Assembly (NCBI GenBank): GCA_029204225.1
Contig: CM055104.1
Coordinates: 44,893,835 to 44,957,834 of the forward strand
Length of the DNA: 64,000 bases
Reading direction: 5' to 3'
Source of the DNA: Diphasiastrum complanatum
Taxonomy: Eukaryota > Streptophyta > Lycopodiopsida > Lycopodiales > Lycopodiaceae
This document shows, piece after piece, positions 1-11,790 of this stretch; the stretch's first letter is position 1; each line of letters opens with the position of its first letter. A model generated the notes under the pieces. The model saw nothing but the letters and a program-made list of their open reading frames with translations, ran no database searches and was not told the origin of the DNA. The position numbers were made by a program, and so were the translations under genes.

Positions 1-250
1 ATTCATTGAAGAGCTCTTCATTCTCCTCTTGGAGATCCACCTCTATATACATAGTCAGTCACGTCTCAACGACACACGTCAATTGTGCACACTGACGTGG
101 GTCCACAACAAAGGGTCACCTCGCGCCAATAGGACATTGACATGTAGCACCAACTTGACCTATAAGCAGTAGCAAGGAAAAGAATTTTCGCAAGAAGAGC
201 CCAAGCAATACCAAATCATAAGTTGACAAAAGAATGTAGATAAGGCCTAT

Positions 251-1433
251 TTACAATCCCTTCAGGAATCCTAATAGCACAATTTGAATAATAAAGGGAG
301 GCAAAACTACATCTCTAATGACCTCCCATATGAAATCGGCTGTGATGGCGTCACCACCTCGAGTGGCATCCACGCCACGTAGGAATACTGTGCCAAGCGG
401 GCAAGAAACCAAGACATTGATGATGGATCGCCGACGAATGTCGGTCCATCCATCACTCAATATCGTGCATCCATACCTGCCGCAAAACACCCATTAGCTA
501 CATGCAAAAATTGCGGCACCACTAAATCCTAAACACATGCAAAGAGATTATAAAGACAAGTTACTTACTGCTGCCAAGTTGAGCGAATGGAACTCAACTC
601 CCACGTGATGGTCTCCTCCTACTGACGAAGCAACCTGCCTCGCAGTGCCTCTCGCCTGGGAGGTGTCCATGTAGCATCCACGGCCGCCATCTGTGCACAT
701 AACTCCCTGAACACCCAAGTGTCAGCAACAGCAAAGGCAATGCCGCACTCGTAAAAGAACTGACCACACAGTCGAGTGCAACGGGCCTGCTGCTCTCTCT
801 GCTAGCCGCATCGATCAAGGGTCTGCTGCCTGGGCCTAACCCCTCTTTGCTGTGTATATGGTGCTCGTGGTCTAGCATGCCCAATGGATGGCTGATCCGT
901 GGGTGTGTCACTCTCTCTGGCAACATCTGCCGAAGCATGTGGTGCATCTGCTGCCGAGGAGGAGGGTCGAGAAGCACCCGCTATTGCTGAACCGACATGC
1001 TCATCTGATGGTCCTGCTGCTGCTGCGGATGGAACTGAAGGTGCTATACTAGGCCCTGCACCTGAACCATGCTCTGCCCGTGATGTACTGGGCCCCGCAG
1101 CTGTACCATGCTCTGCCCGTGATGTACTAGGCACTGCATCTGTACCATGCCCAACCCATGATGTACTACGCCCTGCAGCTGTACCATGCCCTGCCCGTGA
1201 TGTACTGGGCCCAATACCCATGGTAGGCCCTGCCTGCCTCTCAGCCCTCCTGCATGCCTGCCTGTAGCTGCTCCTGCTACCTGTCTCTGTCTAGAACCCT
1301 GTGATGCAGTATCGGGCTCGTACATGGTAGACAACCTCTGCAGATCCTCATCAGAAATCCTGGGGCAATCAGATATGCCCAATGTCCGCCCATCTGGTCC
1401 TCTGACCCGCAGCAAGTGAGCCCTCTCAAAACC
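251..1433 (-). pseudogene. Decayed hAT-family (DUF659/BED-like) transposase gene
   Basis: Three blocks of a plant hAT/DUF659 protein lie in order on the minus strand. At about 1313-1433 is a BED-finger-like piece ending in the stretch ISDCPRISDEDLQRL. At about 600-800 is the segment FFYECGIAFAVADTW, typical of the region before DUF659, followed by EALRGRLL. At 251-490 is the DUF659 start (GCTILSDGWTDIRRRSIINV, then GTVFLRGVDA). The last two blocks are separated by an apparent intron with a GTAAGT donor at 563-568. A stop and frame changes break the reading frame and the C-terminal dimerisation region is absent. Known: such proteins are transposases or their domesticated relatives. Inferred: this copy is dead. 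A low-complexity insert with a 39-bp tandem repeat separates the BED-like and middle blocks. Confidence 0.65.
1066..1215. repeat. 39-bp minisatellite, about 3.9 units
   Basis: Four consecutive units begin at 1066, 1105, 1144 and 1183, each starting ACCATG and containing TGATGTACT. Because 39 is a multiple of three, the array encodes a 13-residue repeat on the minus strand (type STSRAEHGTAAGP) without disturbing the frame of the hAT remnant that contains it. Units differ by a few substitutions. Confidence 0.9.
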
Positions 1434-1660
1434 GTACAGTGAACAGTACCACAGTTCATGAACCGTGGTACGGTTCATGTAATTAATTATTTATTTATTT
1501 GATTGATTTTTTTATGCCCTTTACCCCCCAAAACCCCTAAAAATAAATAAATTAATTAATTACCACGGTTCTTGGAACCAAACTTTGTGAACCGTACGGT
1601 TCACTGTACGGTTCCAAGAACTGTGGTGAACCGTCCAAGGTTCACAGGAACTATGGTATC
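1425..1660. repeat. Palindromic GAACCGT-rich block, MITE-like
   Basis: The motif GAACCGT/ACGGTTC recurs many times in both orientations. A perfect 18-bp palindrome sits at 1587-1604 (GTGAACCGTACGGTTCAC). It is enclosed by inverted arms at 1563-1578 and 1611-1626 that match at 15 of 16 positions. The left part (about 1455-1490) is inverted relative to about 1545-1570 across an AT-rich centre. No target-site duplication was recognised. It abuts the broken N-terminal end of the hAT remnant, so it could be a small inserted foldback element. Confidence 0.55.
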
Positions 1661-2730
1661 AAGTTGAAGAACAAATATCTAATTAAGATGCACATGTGGC
1701 AAAAGAAACATGGTTAGTGAATGAGGCATCCTTTTGCTTGTTTCTGCTTGAGCCTTGTATTAGTAAAGATGTCATTGAAATAGAATGGACCCTCCTTCCA
1801 AAAAAACACGTGCAATTTATTGGCATGCACATTCCACATTTTTACTTGTGTCCACTAGTTCCTGGAAAACAAGCAGCCTTGTTGGTGTCAGATTACACGG
1901 GTAGGAAGGACCAGGCACAACCATGCTGTAATCAGTAACTTAGTTAAGCAATTTCTTTGCTCTGAACTGCCGCACAAAGGGCCACAATGGACTCCACAGG
2001 GACTGTTGCATTCTAAAACTTTTTAAAAGGTTGTGATTTAGAGCTGCAATATAATGTAATAAGGTGATTCCTCTTCTGCAGAAAGCTGTTTAACTTGAAC
2101 CTATTTGCCCCTTTGTACATCCTGAAAGTAACTCGAACCTCATCCTTCTTTGCAATTTCTTGTGCATAATACATATGAACCCCGCTTCCCATTTTTAGAA
2201 CAAAAATAATCTGCCTATTTCAAGACTAGATAAGAAGCAAGATCAAACGAATTAAAAGAATTAATCCATTTCAATAAAATCCGAAAAGCAATCATAATCT
2301 ACGCTATTATCTTCAGTGAGCTCTGGAGTTCTCTCTTACTTCAATGCAGTCCTCTCCAAAGTATGCAGACGCTAGCGAAAAACAAATGCAATGCATTATG
2401 TCTCTTCCATGCTCTACCCTTCAGAATCTTTGAAAGTGCTCCATTTGTAGACATAAGTAATATCAACATAATCTTTTACATCATTTTCCCACGTGGATGA
2501 CAGTGTTGTTGAGATCTAACTTTGTAGTTTAGGCAATAAATGTGAACACATTTGTGCTACAGTTCTACATCTGATTCAAGAAGGCACTTTCACCTATATC
2601 AGAATTTAGGCCAATATTCTGAGCTATAAGCGGCTCAATTGACTCTCTATATCTTGTTGAAAGGTAACATTACTTTTATGACACTAGAATCAACTACCAG
2701 AAAACAAAGAATAGCTCATATAAGGAGTAC
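1661..2730. other. Intergenic, nothing recognised
   Basis: Only short open frames without recognisable domains occur here (for example a plus-strand frame at 1696-1938). The next expected lipase exon, with an RGTQ-type motif, was looked for on the minus strand below 2731 and not found. Confidence 0.5.
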
Positions 2731-3120
2731 CTGTAAGCAATGAGGTTCATCAACAATTAGATCCGCAATCTGAAAACCCTGTACAAATACGCATTGTCAC
2801 ATTTTCAGGTGTACATCGACAAAGAAAAGAATAAGATTGATGATGTCCAATATCTTACCAGAGAACAATCGTATATGAAGGAAGATGGTGCAACAAAGAC
2901 AAACAGAAATTCAACAATCATAATATCTCAAATGTTAAATGCATCCTCAATCTTGGTTCATCTATGTTACTCTTTACAGTTTCTACTCTCTGTCCAAGAC
3001 TCTGAGCTTCTAGAAACATTTAGCTGTTCGATATCGAGCAAAAAGGGCTGAGACCTTTGTCAAACCGATACATCGTGGGCAACTCCAAGATAACAATGAG
3101 GCTGCATCATCTGTATAGAC
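2731..3120 (-). pseudogene. Two exons of a class 3 lipase gene
   Basis: Two short stretches on the minus strand read as consecutive exons of a plant class 3 (alpha/beta-hydrolase) lipase. Exon 3055-3120 (66 bp) follows a TTTTCAG acceptor and ends AAAG before GT; it includes SLLSWSCPRCIGLTK, resembling the family segment LYTWTCSRCxxLTK. Exon 2731-2778 (48 bp) follows a TACAG acceptor and ends CAG before GTACTC; it reads GFQIADLIVDEPHCLQ, resembling GFEIxDLIVDVxxCLQ. Both exons are in phase 0. The next family exon, carrying the RGTQ region and then the serine motif, was not found nearby, so this looks like a truncated fragment. The family match is from memory, not from a search. Confidence 0.55.
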
Positions 3121-3440
3121 CTGAAAAGGTAGATCGCAAATCCACAAATAATCAAACAATGATGTCACTACACCAAACATCATAAATGAAATGTACATAC
3201 CCTACCAAATAGATACGTCATATTATGAACAAAAAACTCGTAAGCTAAGCTGATATAATACCCAGGCAACACAAAGTCGAAAATCCAGAAGAAATAACAA
3301 TCAGAAAAGGTCAATATGTCATATTGCATCTATGACAACAAGAAAAAGTACATCGTCATGCAATTTTTTAGTTGTCTCATTGTTTGCTGCTCTTTCCTCT
3401 GCACGATATCACCTTCTCAAGGTGATGTTGTGTTCTTTGA
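3121..3440. other. Intergenic, nothing recognised
   Basis: AT-rich sequence between the lipase exons and the gypsy remnant. No coding or structural signal was identified. Confidence 0.5.
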
Positions 3441-5900
3441 ATACTCTAGTTCAAAACTTGTTACCAGTGAACAACAAATAGGGCAGAATTTCGTTAATGG
3501 ATTCAAAGATATTTTTCCTAAAAAACTACCTAAAGAGATAGGATGGGTCTGAGTCGCCATGAGATGGACCTCTTTTTTTGGAAAATAAAAAAGATGGGAG
3601 TATTCACACGTGTAATGATTATAAAGGGTTTGGATAAGGTTATCGTAAAAAGTAAATATTCGTTACCAAGAATGAACAATTTTATAGACAAACTTGTGGA
3701 GATAAATACTTTAATAAGATCTGTCTCAGAGCAGGATATCATCGAATTGGGATCCATCGCAGTTATGTTACTAAGACTGGATTCGAACACCCAGTTTGGC
3801 CATTATGAATTTAAAGTTTTACCGTTTGGTTTAACTAATGCTCTTGCTACCTTTAAAGGCATGAATTTATTTTGTCCATATCTGGAGAAATTTGTGGTGG
3901 TGTTCTTAGATGAAAATTTCATCTATAGTAAGGCACTTGTGCAACATGTCAAGCATCTCCATGCTGTACTAGAAATTCTTAGGCAGGAGAAGCTGTATGC
4001 GAAAGAATCTAAATACAAATTCTTAAGACATGGGTTACTACATCTTGGGCATAAAATTACTTCGAATGGATTGAAGATCGACGACAAGATTAAGATAGTA
4101 ATTGAATGGCTGGTTCCTAGAATTATCAGGTAGTTAGTCTTTCTTGGATATTATGGTTTTCTATTGGAAATTTATTGAGAATGATGCTAAAGTAGCAGCA
4201 CCCCTTGCTTCTGAAGGGGGTGAGAAGTAAGAAAGGAAGGCCTAATCCGCCTATTGTATGGAATGAACAATTCAATGAAAGGTTTTAAGCTCTCAAGGAA
4301 CTGATTATTTCGGCTCCCATTTTATTATTTGCGGATCCAAACAAACCTTATGTTGTGAAAACCGACGCAAGTGATTTTGCAATTGCAGAGGGTAACCAAT
4401 GGCTTTCGAAAGTAAGATGTTGACTGATTTTTAGATGAGATACATAACTCTGGAGAAGGAACTATTTGCTATAGAGCATGCACTTAAAACTTGGCATCAC
4501 TATCTTTATGGTAGCAAATTTATGGTGTGTACTGACCACAACACAATCACCCTGATTCAGGGGTGGTAAGGCTACCTGGGCTGAGTGGATGCAAGAATTC
4601 GATTATGAGAACTGATATATGAATGTTGCTACTAATCAGGTGGCTGATGCTCTCCGTCGAGTAGGTGAAGCTAATCAACTTTCCTTCATAGTTATTTCGA
4701 CATATTTTCACCTTTCACTAAAAGGACTTTGTAAGATAAGTTTCTACTTTGGTTATTTATGGCAGGAAGTAGAAACAAGTACCATGCACAACAGCGATAC
4801 GACCGTTTTGCAAGATCCTCCGTCCAATGAGAAGGGTAAAAAGGTAGGAAATCGGTTTTCCATCTGAAATGAACTTCCGTTCAGAAATGGAAAGATATGT
4901 GTGCCTAATTGTGACACTGTTTAAGCACAAAATCCTATATGAGTGTCATTATACACATGTGATGGGCACCCCAGATACATAAGACACTTGATTTAGTGCA
5001 AAGGGACCTCTATTGGCCAAACATGAAATCTTTTGTAGAATCATATGTCTTGAACTATAGGCAATGCAAGCTTACAAACGCTAAACATCTGCAGTTCCAT
5101 CCACTAGAGATTCCAGATAAAAGATAGGACAATATATCTTGAGGATTCTAGAGTAGGTCTTCCAAGGACATAGAAAGGTCATGATGTTATTTGAGTGATA
5201 GTTGATTGACTTACCAAGTTAGCTACCTTTTTCCTATGAAGAGCCCTTCTAGTGCATCTGACTTGGTTCAGATATTTGTAGAGCATCTATTTTAAGTCTA
5301 CGACTTTCCAAAAAACATAGCAAGTGTTCGTAATTTGAACTTCACTGATGATTTCTGTTCTCTATTTGACCTTTAGATTCAAGATGATCAAAAGAACTAA
5401 AACTAAGTGATTTCTTCGATTTCTCCATATGACCTTTAGATTCAAATTAATCATACTATGGAGGATATGCTTCAAGCATATGTTTCCAATAAGTAGTCTC
5501 AATGGGAAAGGTTCATTCTCCTTATTGAGTTTGCTTTATAAGCATTCGGCCAAAGATTTCAGCCCATTTATGCTTATGCATCCAATCTAGATGGCACCAT
5601 TTACCAATATCTAAGGATACCCAAGGACTTGAATATAATGCATTTTGGGAAGCATCATTAGCTATCTACAAGGTACTGTGGACCTTACAAGACAATAAAA
5701 AGAGTCAAATTTTTAGCTTATCAATTAGAACTCCCCGAAAGAACTAAACTGCATCAATTTTGAAGTCATATCATTGAGCTAGTGCATTTTTGTGAACAAA
5801 CCTTTCAACAAGTCAATCAAGGATCCAATTTTCCTAGTTTGACATTCATAGGATGGCCAACATCTGAATTGAATTAGTAGACATGAGAGAAGCTCACTTT
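3440..5900 (+). pseudogene. Degenerate Ty3/gypsy pol (RT, RNase H, integrase, chromo-like end)
   Basis: Pieces of a gypsy polyprotein follow in the normal order. About 3500 reads FKDIFPKKLPKEI (the block before RT). At 3560-4130 is RT, with KSKYSLPRMNNFIDKL, GHYEFKVLPFGLTNALATF and FVVVFLDENFIYSK; the usual FLDD catalytic pair is changed to FLDE. At about 4290-4620 is RNase H (FADPNKPYVVKTDASDFA) with several stops. At about 4980-5110 is an integrase zinc-binding-like stretch (DLYWPNMKSFVESYVLNYRQC). Near 5665-5760 is the C-terminal segment STRYCGPYKTIKRVKFLAYQ. Numerous stops and frameshifts make it inactive. No LTRs were recognised, so it is an old internal fragment. Confidence 0.85.
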
Positions 5901-6582
5901 TGAGATTGATATTATAGCAAAGGGCTGGAAAATCCAAACTAAGCGTGAAAAACATCTATCGAAAACTACGATGCAACGTGACGAAAATGCTGATGATCAA
6001 AGGCTTACCAATCATTAGGAGAAAACTTGAAAGATTAAGAACTTTCCAAGGGAAAATATGGATCCATTACGACAATACAGTAAGAATAAAGAACATTCAT
6101 TGGAAAGTAGATGCAACTTGAGGAAATTGTTGACAAAGGTCTACCAACCACTAAGAGAGGACACTTGAAAGATTAAGGCTTTTACAGAAAAATAAATTGT
6201 ATATTGAGCTAACAAAAAACAATCACTTTGAGTTTTAAAACACCAAAAGAATGAGAACCTAGTCATGATTGTTAGCATACAATAAGTTTAAAGGTTTACT
6301 CTACTTGAATACTTACAGCAGAAGCGAACTTTACAAGCACAAGTGTGATAGTTTGGTTGTAGGTATCCCCATGCTTCTTTTGCGTCACTTGGTCCAATCC
6401 TACATAGTCCACATATGTATCCATAAATGTTCCATTGATAAACTTAGCCATGACTTGGCAATACCCAACTAGTATGCTCCTGAAATAGTTCTCTGATCCA
6501 CAAACATCTATAAGAAGGGATTACTTTTGAGAATTTTTTTTGGCATTAAGCATAGAACCAAAGCTCGTGCGATATTTAGGTC

Positions 6583-6586
<4 letters not shown>
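5901..6586. other. Intergenic, nothing recognised
   Basis: May include diverged 3' sequence of the gypsy element upstream, but no LTR start, polypurine tract or coding signal was identified. Confidence 0.4.

Positions 6587-6636
<50 letters not shown>
6587..6636. repeat. (TC)25 microsatellite
   Basis: Uninterrupted dinucleotide run of 50 bp. Any open frame through it is an artefact of the repeat. Confidence 0.97.
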
Positions 6637-6638
<2 letters not shown>

Positions 6639-6790
6639 GATCTAAGGCTTTTAACCACCATACACAGCTATTTTCATGTTTCATACATATATTGTTTCTT
6701 TGTTAGTGGTATTTGTACTTAGATTTATATTAGATGCATTTTCTTTTCCAGATTCGGATTCATGCACTCCCACTTGTTCCACACACTTGA

Positions 6791-6796
<6 letters not shown>

Positions 6797-6864
<68 letters not shown>
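6797..6864. repeat. (CT)34 microsatellite
   Basis: Uninterrupted 68-bp run, followed to about 7080 by pyrimidine-rich sequence with CCTC/CCCT runs. Confidence 0.97.
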
Positions 6865-6866
<2 letters not shown>

Positions 6867-6869
6867 CAC

Positions 6870-7470
6870 TCTGTTAGCGCCCTCCCCTCCCCTCCTCCTC
6901 CTCCATGGCACAGAAAACAAGGGGGAGCCCTTGTTCCCCCATCAGTCTCCCGCCTCCCCCATCCCCCTCCTCTCCACCTCCCTCCCTCCCTCCCTCTCCT
7001 TGCTGCGCAGCAGCATCCCCCCCCCCTACTGTCGCATAGCAGAAGCCCCCCCTTCCCCCTCCTCACTCCCCCCTATGATCCTCCTTCTTCCCCTCCTGTC
7101 CCCCCAAATCCCATCTCTACTGCATCTACATCAACTTTCCCCCAAGATGACCCGCAACAGACTCCTACAAATTCCACTACTCCGGACACACCCTTCCTAT
7201 CTAATACTAACTACACCACCTCCAAGTCCTTCGAAAATTTCCTAGCCTACCAACTGAAGGAGTTGAAGCAGATGTACAGGCCTTGAAGCTAGAAATCATC
7301 CAACTACGCACAGAGAACCATCAGCTTCGACATAAATGGATAACAAGAATGCTTCCCAACCACAAGAAGAGACAATGACGAAGATATAAGACCTGGAACA
7401 ACAACTGAGCCAGCACAAAGAATCGACCAAAACATGGGCATCTCTCCTCACAAATGACAAAGGTAAGCTC
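6870..7470 (+). pseudogene. Unidentified coding remnant with a coiled coil
   Basis: Downstream of the (CT)n tract the plus strand reads as Pro/Ser/Thr-rich protein, then a charged helical segment. One frame ends YQLKELKQMY at about 7285. An overlapping frame from about 7262 reads DVQALKLEIIQLRTENHQLR, and a third near 7380-7470 reads DLEQQLSQHKESTKTWASLL. Together they suggest one frameshifted protein with a coiled coil, possibly a gag or LINE ORF1-like product. I do not recognise it. It stops where the oppositely oriented copia remnant begins. Confidence 0.3.
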
Positions 7471-8880
7471 AAGAATACCCTTGGCCCTAGAAGCATTTCC
7501 CTTTGGAAACCTTTGCCTTTGTTGTTTCCCTAGTGCACAAGCGTCACACAAATCTAAAGAAGGCTTAATGCTTGGCAGACCTACTACCATACTATTCTTG
7601 TTTAATACTTGCAAAGTTTGATAGCTCCAATGAACACAACTTTCATGCCAAAGTTTGTCATGATTTGAATTTTTGTTGGCAATGCCTCTTGAGTAGGAAT
7701 GGCTCTATAAAGCTTGTAAAAAAACCCTTCTTGTGTTCCCTTGGCTACCACCTTGAGATTCTGAACTTGTCTTTCACCAAACAGGTAGATTCATCAAACT
7801 CTACCAGCATGTTGTAATGGCACCAACAAATAGCAAGTTCTTGGCCAAATTTAGTACATGTAACACACTCTTGAATACCTTCACCTCATCTAATGATAGC
7901 TTCCTAGAAAATGTGCCTTTGCCCTTCACCTCATGTGTACAATTGTCTGCAAGGCAAACTTGTTGACCATCACGTGTCTCCTCATAGGTATTGAACCAAT
8001 GTCTATGAGGTGTCATATGCTACAAGCTCTCAGAGTCAATGTACCATCCACTAAATGTGGATTTTGATGACGAGGTTGTATGAATAGATCAAGTCCACCA
8101 AATCTCTTATTCTGCAAATTTATCAACAAAATGACCTTGTTAATTCTTACCCTTCATTTGACCACTTTGCTTCTTACGTCATTCAAAAGCAAAATGTCCA
8201 TATTTACCACAGTAGCTACAAACGTCCTTCTTCTTGAGTGTAGACAATGCATTGGTGCTTGCCTCCTCTCCAATCTATTAGGCACTTGCTGCTTCAAGTT
8301 TTGTTTTGAGTTCTTGCCTTTCTTGTTCTGCTTCTTCTTAGAAGCAACTGCATGCTTGGCATTATCTTCCCTCTCAGAAAGCTTCTTCTTTCTTATCTCC
8401 TGTAATAGAAGACACAACTCCCCAAGGATTGGGAGTTTCTCCCTAGCTCAAAAGGTCATTACATAATCGCGATAGTTAAATGATAAACTATTCAAGACCA
8501 AAGCAACAATACTCTTGTTTCTCCAACAGAAGTAGCTGGTCCATAAGGTCCTTGAACCTAGTAATGTGATCATTGATTGCAGCACTTGCCTCCATTTTGA
8601 AAGTATGTAACCTATTTTACAAGTAAATGAGCCTGGCTGAATCCACTACCTGAAACATCGACCTGAGAATGTTTCATACTTCCATTGCATCCCTTGCATT
8701 GCAGACGCGAGGAATAATGTTGTCTTTTGATTGATAACCCTGTGTACCTTTTGTCTTCTGCTTATGTAGTCCTTCAAATTAGGTTCAGATGCAGGTACAA
8801 GCTCTCAATGTGTAACAATGTGCCAAAAATTCTTGTACATCAAGATGTTGCCTGCAATTGGAGCGATTTAGCACCTTGGC
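7471..8880 (-). pseudogene. Degenerate Ty1/copia gag-protease fragment
   Basis: Reading the minus strand from 8880 down: gag (ASAAINDHITRFKDLMDQL near 8520-8600); a basic nucleocapsid-like region at 8154-8417; the post-protease stretch HRHWFNTYEETRDGQQV and VFKSVLHVLNLAKNLL at 7801-8016; and the GAG_pre-integrase block (DLCDACALGKQQRQRFPKG) at 7480-7614. Known: this is the copia order gag, protease, integrase. Integrase core, RT and RNase H are missing, and stops and frameshifts interrupt every domain. No LTR or PBS was found beside it, so it is an internal fragment. Confidence 0.8.
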
Positions 8881-10350
8881 TGACATAAAGGGTCCAATTA
8901 CAACATACGGGGAGCACCTACTACACCTAACAAGTGAGTGGTCTGCTCGACAAACCATAGAAGCTTGGGAAGCTACAAGGAGACTTAGATTGGTCCTATA
9001 GTCAAGCAGCCGGAGTAAAATCTTCTTGCCTGTGACAAGGTTAAGTCTTTATGCCTTATTCTTTTCTATGATTGCAAGCTTCTTCTTGGTCAAAAGAACT
9101 TGATAATGATTTCTTTCAAAGTCTCTAATGATCTAACAGTGACTCTGAGTAATTGTGAATTGTCCCATAGTTCTCTTTAGCCAAACGATTTTCCAAGGAA
9201 AAAAGTTGCCTCTTTAGAGCATTTCCATAGATCGCGATGTTATACTCCTACGGGCTTTTGTGGATACTTATTGCATATTTGAAAGCCACTTCAGTGACTT
9301 CTACATCTCTTACAATTGTGCTTGCATTCTGAGTGGAATAAGCACTAGCAAAAAAGCTCTTTGCTTGTGAGTCCTTTAGTACAATTGGTCTTGTAACATA
9401 TCGACGAGTCAGCCTTTGTAATACTTCAATAATGTAGATTACTATAGAAGGCTGAAATTGTAAAAGTACGACAAGAATCGGTGGATAACACCAGGGCACC
9501 AGCTTGTGTAAGATATGAATATGTATATTATATATATCAAGCGTGGGGAACGTTAGAAGATAGCACCTACTATCAACTCATCATTGATAGTCAAAACCGG
9601 GCTTGGAGCTTATACAAGGAAACATTGTCTTGCTTGATCCTACTAGTCCTTGTGCTATGAAGAGCCTCCTCTAGAAATTTGTCTAGATTTGTTGTTTTAA
9701 AGCCTCCTCAAGTGATTAATGTTTTTTTTTTTGCACAAGAATCTATGAGGTTATAGTTTGCCATCTTCTCCTAGTATCTCTTGTATCTTTTTAGGGTCCA
9801 TTGGCCATCTTCTCCTAGTATCTCTTGTATCTTTTTAGCACTCACGCCCAAGTCATATTTCTCGGGTGTATGGCACCAATCACGATGGAGTGAGATTTGT
9901 AACAATTCTCAAAACTTTCCTTTTATCAGCGTTTATAAGGCACAAAAAATCTCAAAGGGAAAAATGTGAAGGTTTGAAACATGTAGTCGGCCTTCGGTTT
10001 TCAGGATGTAGTAACAAGAGGGCACACCTACCATGCACATAGACCGCTAGACATCCTTCTCGCCGGAGTATGTTCTATCTCCTAGAGCTTGTAAGTGACC
10101 AGTATTGAACAAATATCCAGAATAGCAAGGAAAATCATAATATTTAATAAAATAGAATTTAATACAACATAATTGTATGGAATCAAAACTTTATTAAAAG
10201 GATAATTTTGAGGGTGTCATCCCAACTTCCAACCCAACTAAGTGGACAGAATCATCATGTGGACGCCCAACATACATTTTTGATATTAAAGTGCCTTATG
10301 CAAGAAATAACCATCAAAGAAGGTAACTTATTATAAAAAATCATATTGCT
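8881..10350. other. Intergenic with a short tandem duplication
   Basis: No gene recognised. A 34-36 bp sequence starting CCATCTTCTCCTAGTATCTC occurs perfectly at 9761 and again at 9805 (period 44). A minus-strand frame at 9248-9499 has no recognisable domain. Confidence 0.5.
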
Positions 10351-11289
10351 TGTGCTAAAGTACCCCTTCCACTAGCTGTTGCAAAGAACACTGATACCAG
10401 CAACCAGATAAAAACTTCCTTTACTGCCATATTTCTCTTGAAGCTCAAGATGATTGTCAAGGTGATTGTCTAATGACTGCAACCAAAACAAATTCACGTG
10501 TTAGACTTTCAAAATGACAATAAATACTGCAGCATCTCAGGGTTTTCTCTCAACAGGAATCAATCTAGCAAGACATCAAAGTAGCTAAAATCTGAACTAG
10601 TTGAGAGCTGCTTTAATTCAGCATGCTTGATAAGTTTCAATAATTGCTCCTATATTTTTTGTACATCAGGAGCTTGATATGGCACTATCTCTATTCTTGT
10701 TATTTCTTTTCCCTCTTCATTAAGAAGGATTTCAACCCCCTTCTCTCCAAATATAATCACATCTTCATCCATTGTTTTTTCGAATGTAGTCAAAGGAGCT
10801 GTCTTCTTCTGGCGACCTCCAGAGACCTTACCATTAGCAAATAATTTACCATTAGAAACAAAAGTCTTGATTAATTTCTATCACAATTTGTACACTTCAC
10901 CAAGATCGTATTGATCAAGAGTGAACTGTCATTGCAACACAATGGATTAGTAATTTCAAAATACTAAACTATAAAAAGTCCACACAATCATTTTCTGCAG
11001 GAGTCTTGATTGTGACATTATTCGAAGTGTTAAAGCATTATCTCAATTAACCGGGAGGATTTGAGACATGACTTCAATAGGATCAACCGTTTCTGTGCCA
11101 CACATATATATGAGGAGAACATACTTTATCACTAGCAGCAGGTTATGTCTACGAACCTGAGGAGAATAACAAGTGAGACTACCATAGATCTCATTTTTCA
11201 ATCACTTATTTTGTTTCAGTTTAAATACGAAGGGAACTGCTGCATGTTCCCCCATTTCTGTATGGTAAAAGTTTCATGATTTGAATCAC

Positions 11290-11620
11290 CACAGCATACC
11301 ACCTTGGTAGTGAGCTCGAGCCACTAAATATTTGGTGTCTGTTGTCTGGCATCATGCTTTTCCAACCAAACCCTTGCATCAACCTTTTATTTTGGAACAT
11401 TCAAAATCTCTATTGTTATTTCTATTTTAACTTATCAAGCATCCTACTGCATATTCCGAAAGTTCATATCTTGCTTCAGTGCATCCTACTGCATCTGTAG
11501 TGAGCTCGAACCATAACTGTACTATTTTGTGTCTGTGGTGTGCGGTAACATGATTTTTCAACCAAATTATTGCACCAACCTTTTAGTTTGGAACATTCTT
11601 TTGATTTGAAATATTTCTTC
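11290..11620. repeat. Diverged tandem duplication, about 190-200 bp
   Basis: The order GTAGTGAGCTCGA(G/A)CCA, then TTTTTCAACCAAA or TTTTCCAACCAAA, then ATCAACCTTTTATTTTGGAA or ACCAACCTTTTAGTTTGGAA occurs at about 11308-11405 and again at about 11498-11605. The duplicated unit includes an exon-like segment of the decayed gene. Confidence 0.7.
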
Positions 11621-11689
11621 ACAAAAATTATATGGGTAGTCATTATTCTATGGACTGTCAATAAAATCGCTGATAAGGCTCGTATTGTA

Positions 11690-11790
11690 ACTTGCCAGTT
11701 AAACTACAATCATCAAGTACGTTGCACAGTTACAAATAACTTGCCAGTTAAACTACAATCATAACTACGTTGCACATTTACAAATAAGTG
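11690..11790. repeat. Tandem duplication of about 50 bp
   Basis: ACTTGCCAGTTAAACTACAA, then ATCAT, ACGTTGCACA and TTACAAATAA occur twice in a row, with small differences between the copies. Confidence 0.85.

Noticed and set aside
1696..1938. 80-residue plus-strand frame
   Set aside because: No recognisable domain, no flanking exons, ordinary length for chance in this DNA.
6540..7245. Open frames made of Leu-Ser or Arg-Glu repeats (also at 24949-25329, 37519-37905, 59367-59688)
   Set aside because: They are translations of (CT)n/(GA)n microsatellites, open in several frames on both strands, with no start context or homology.
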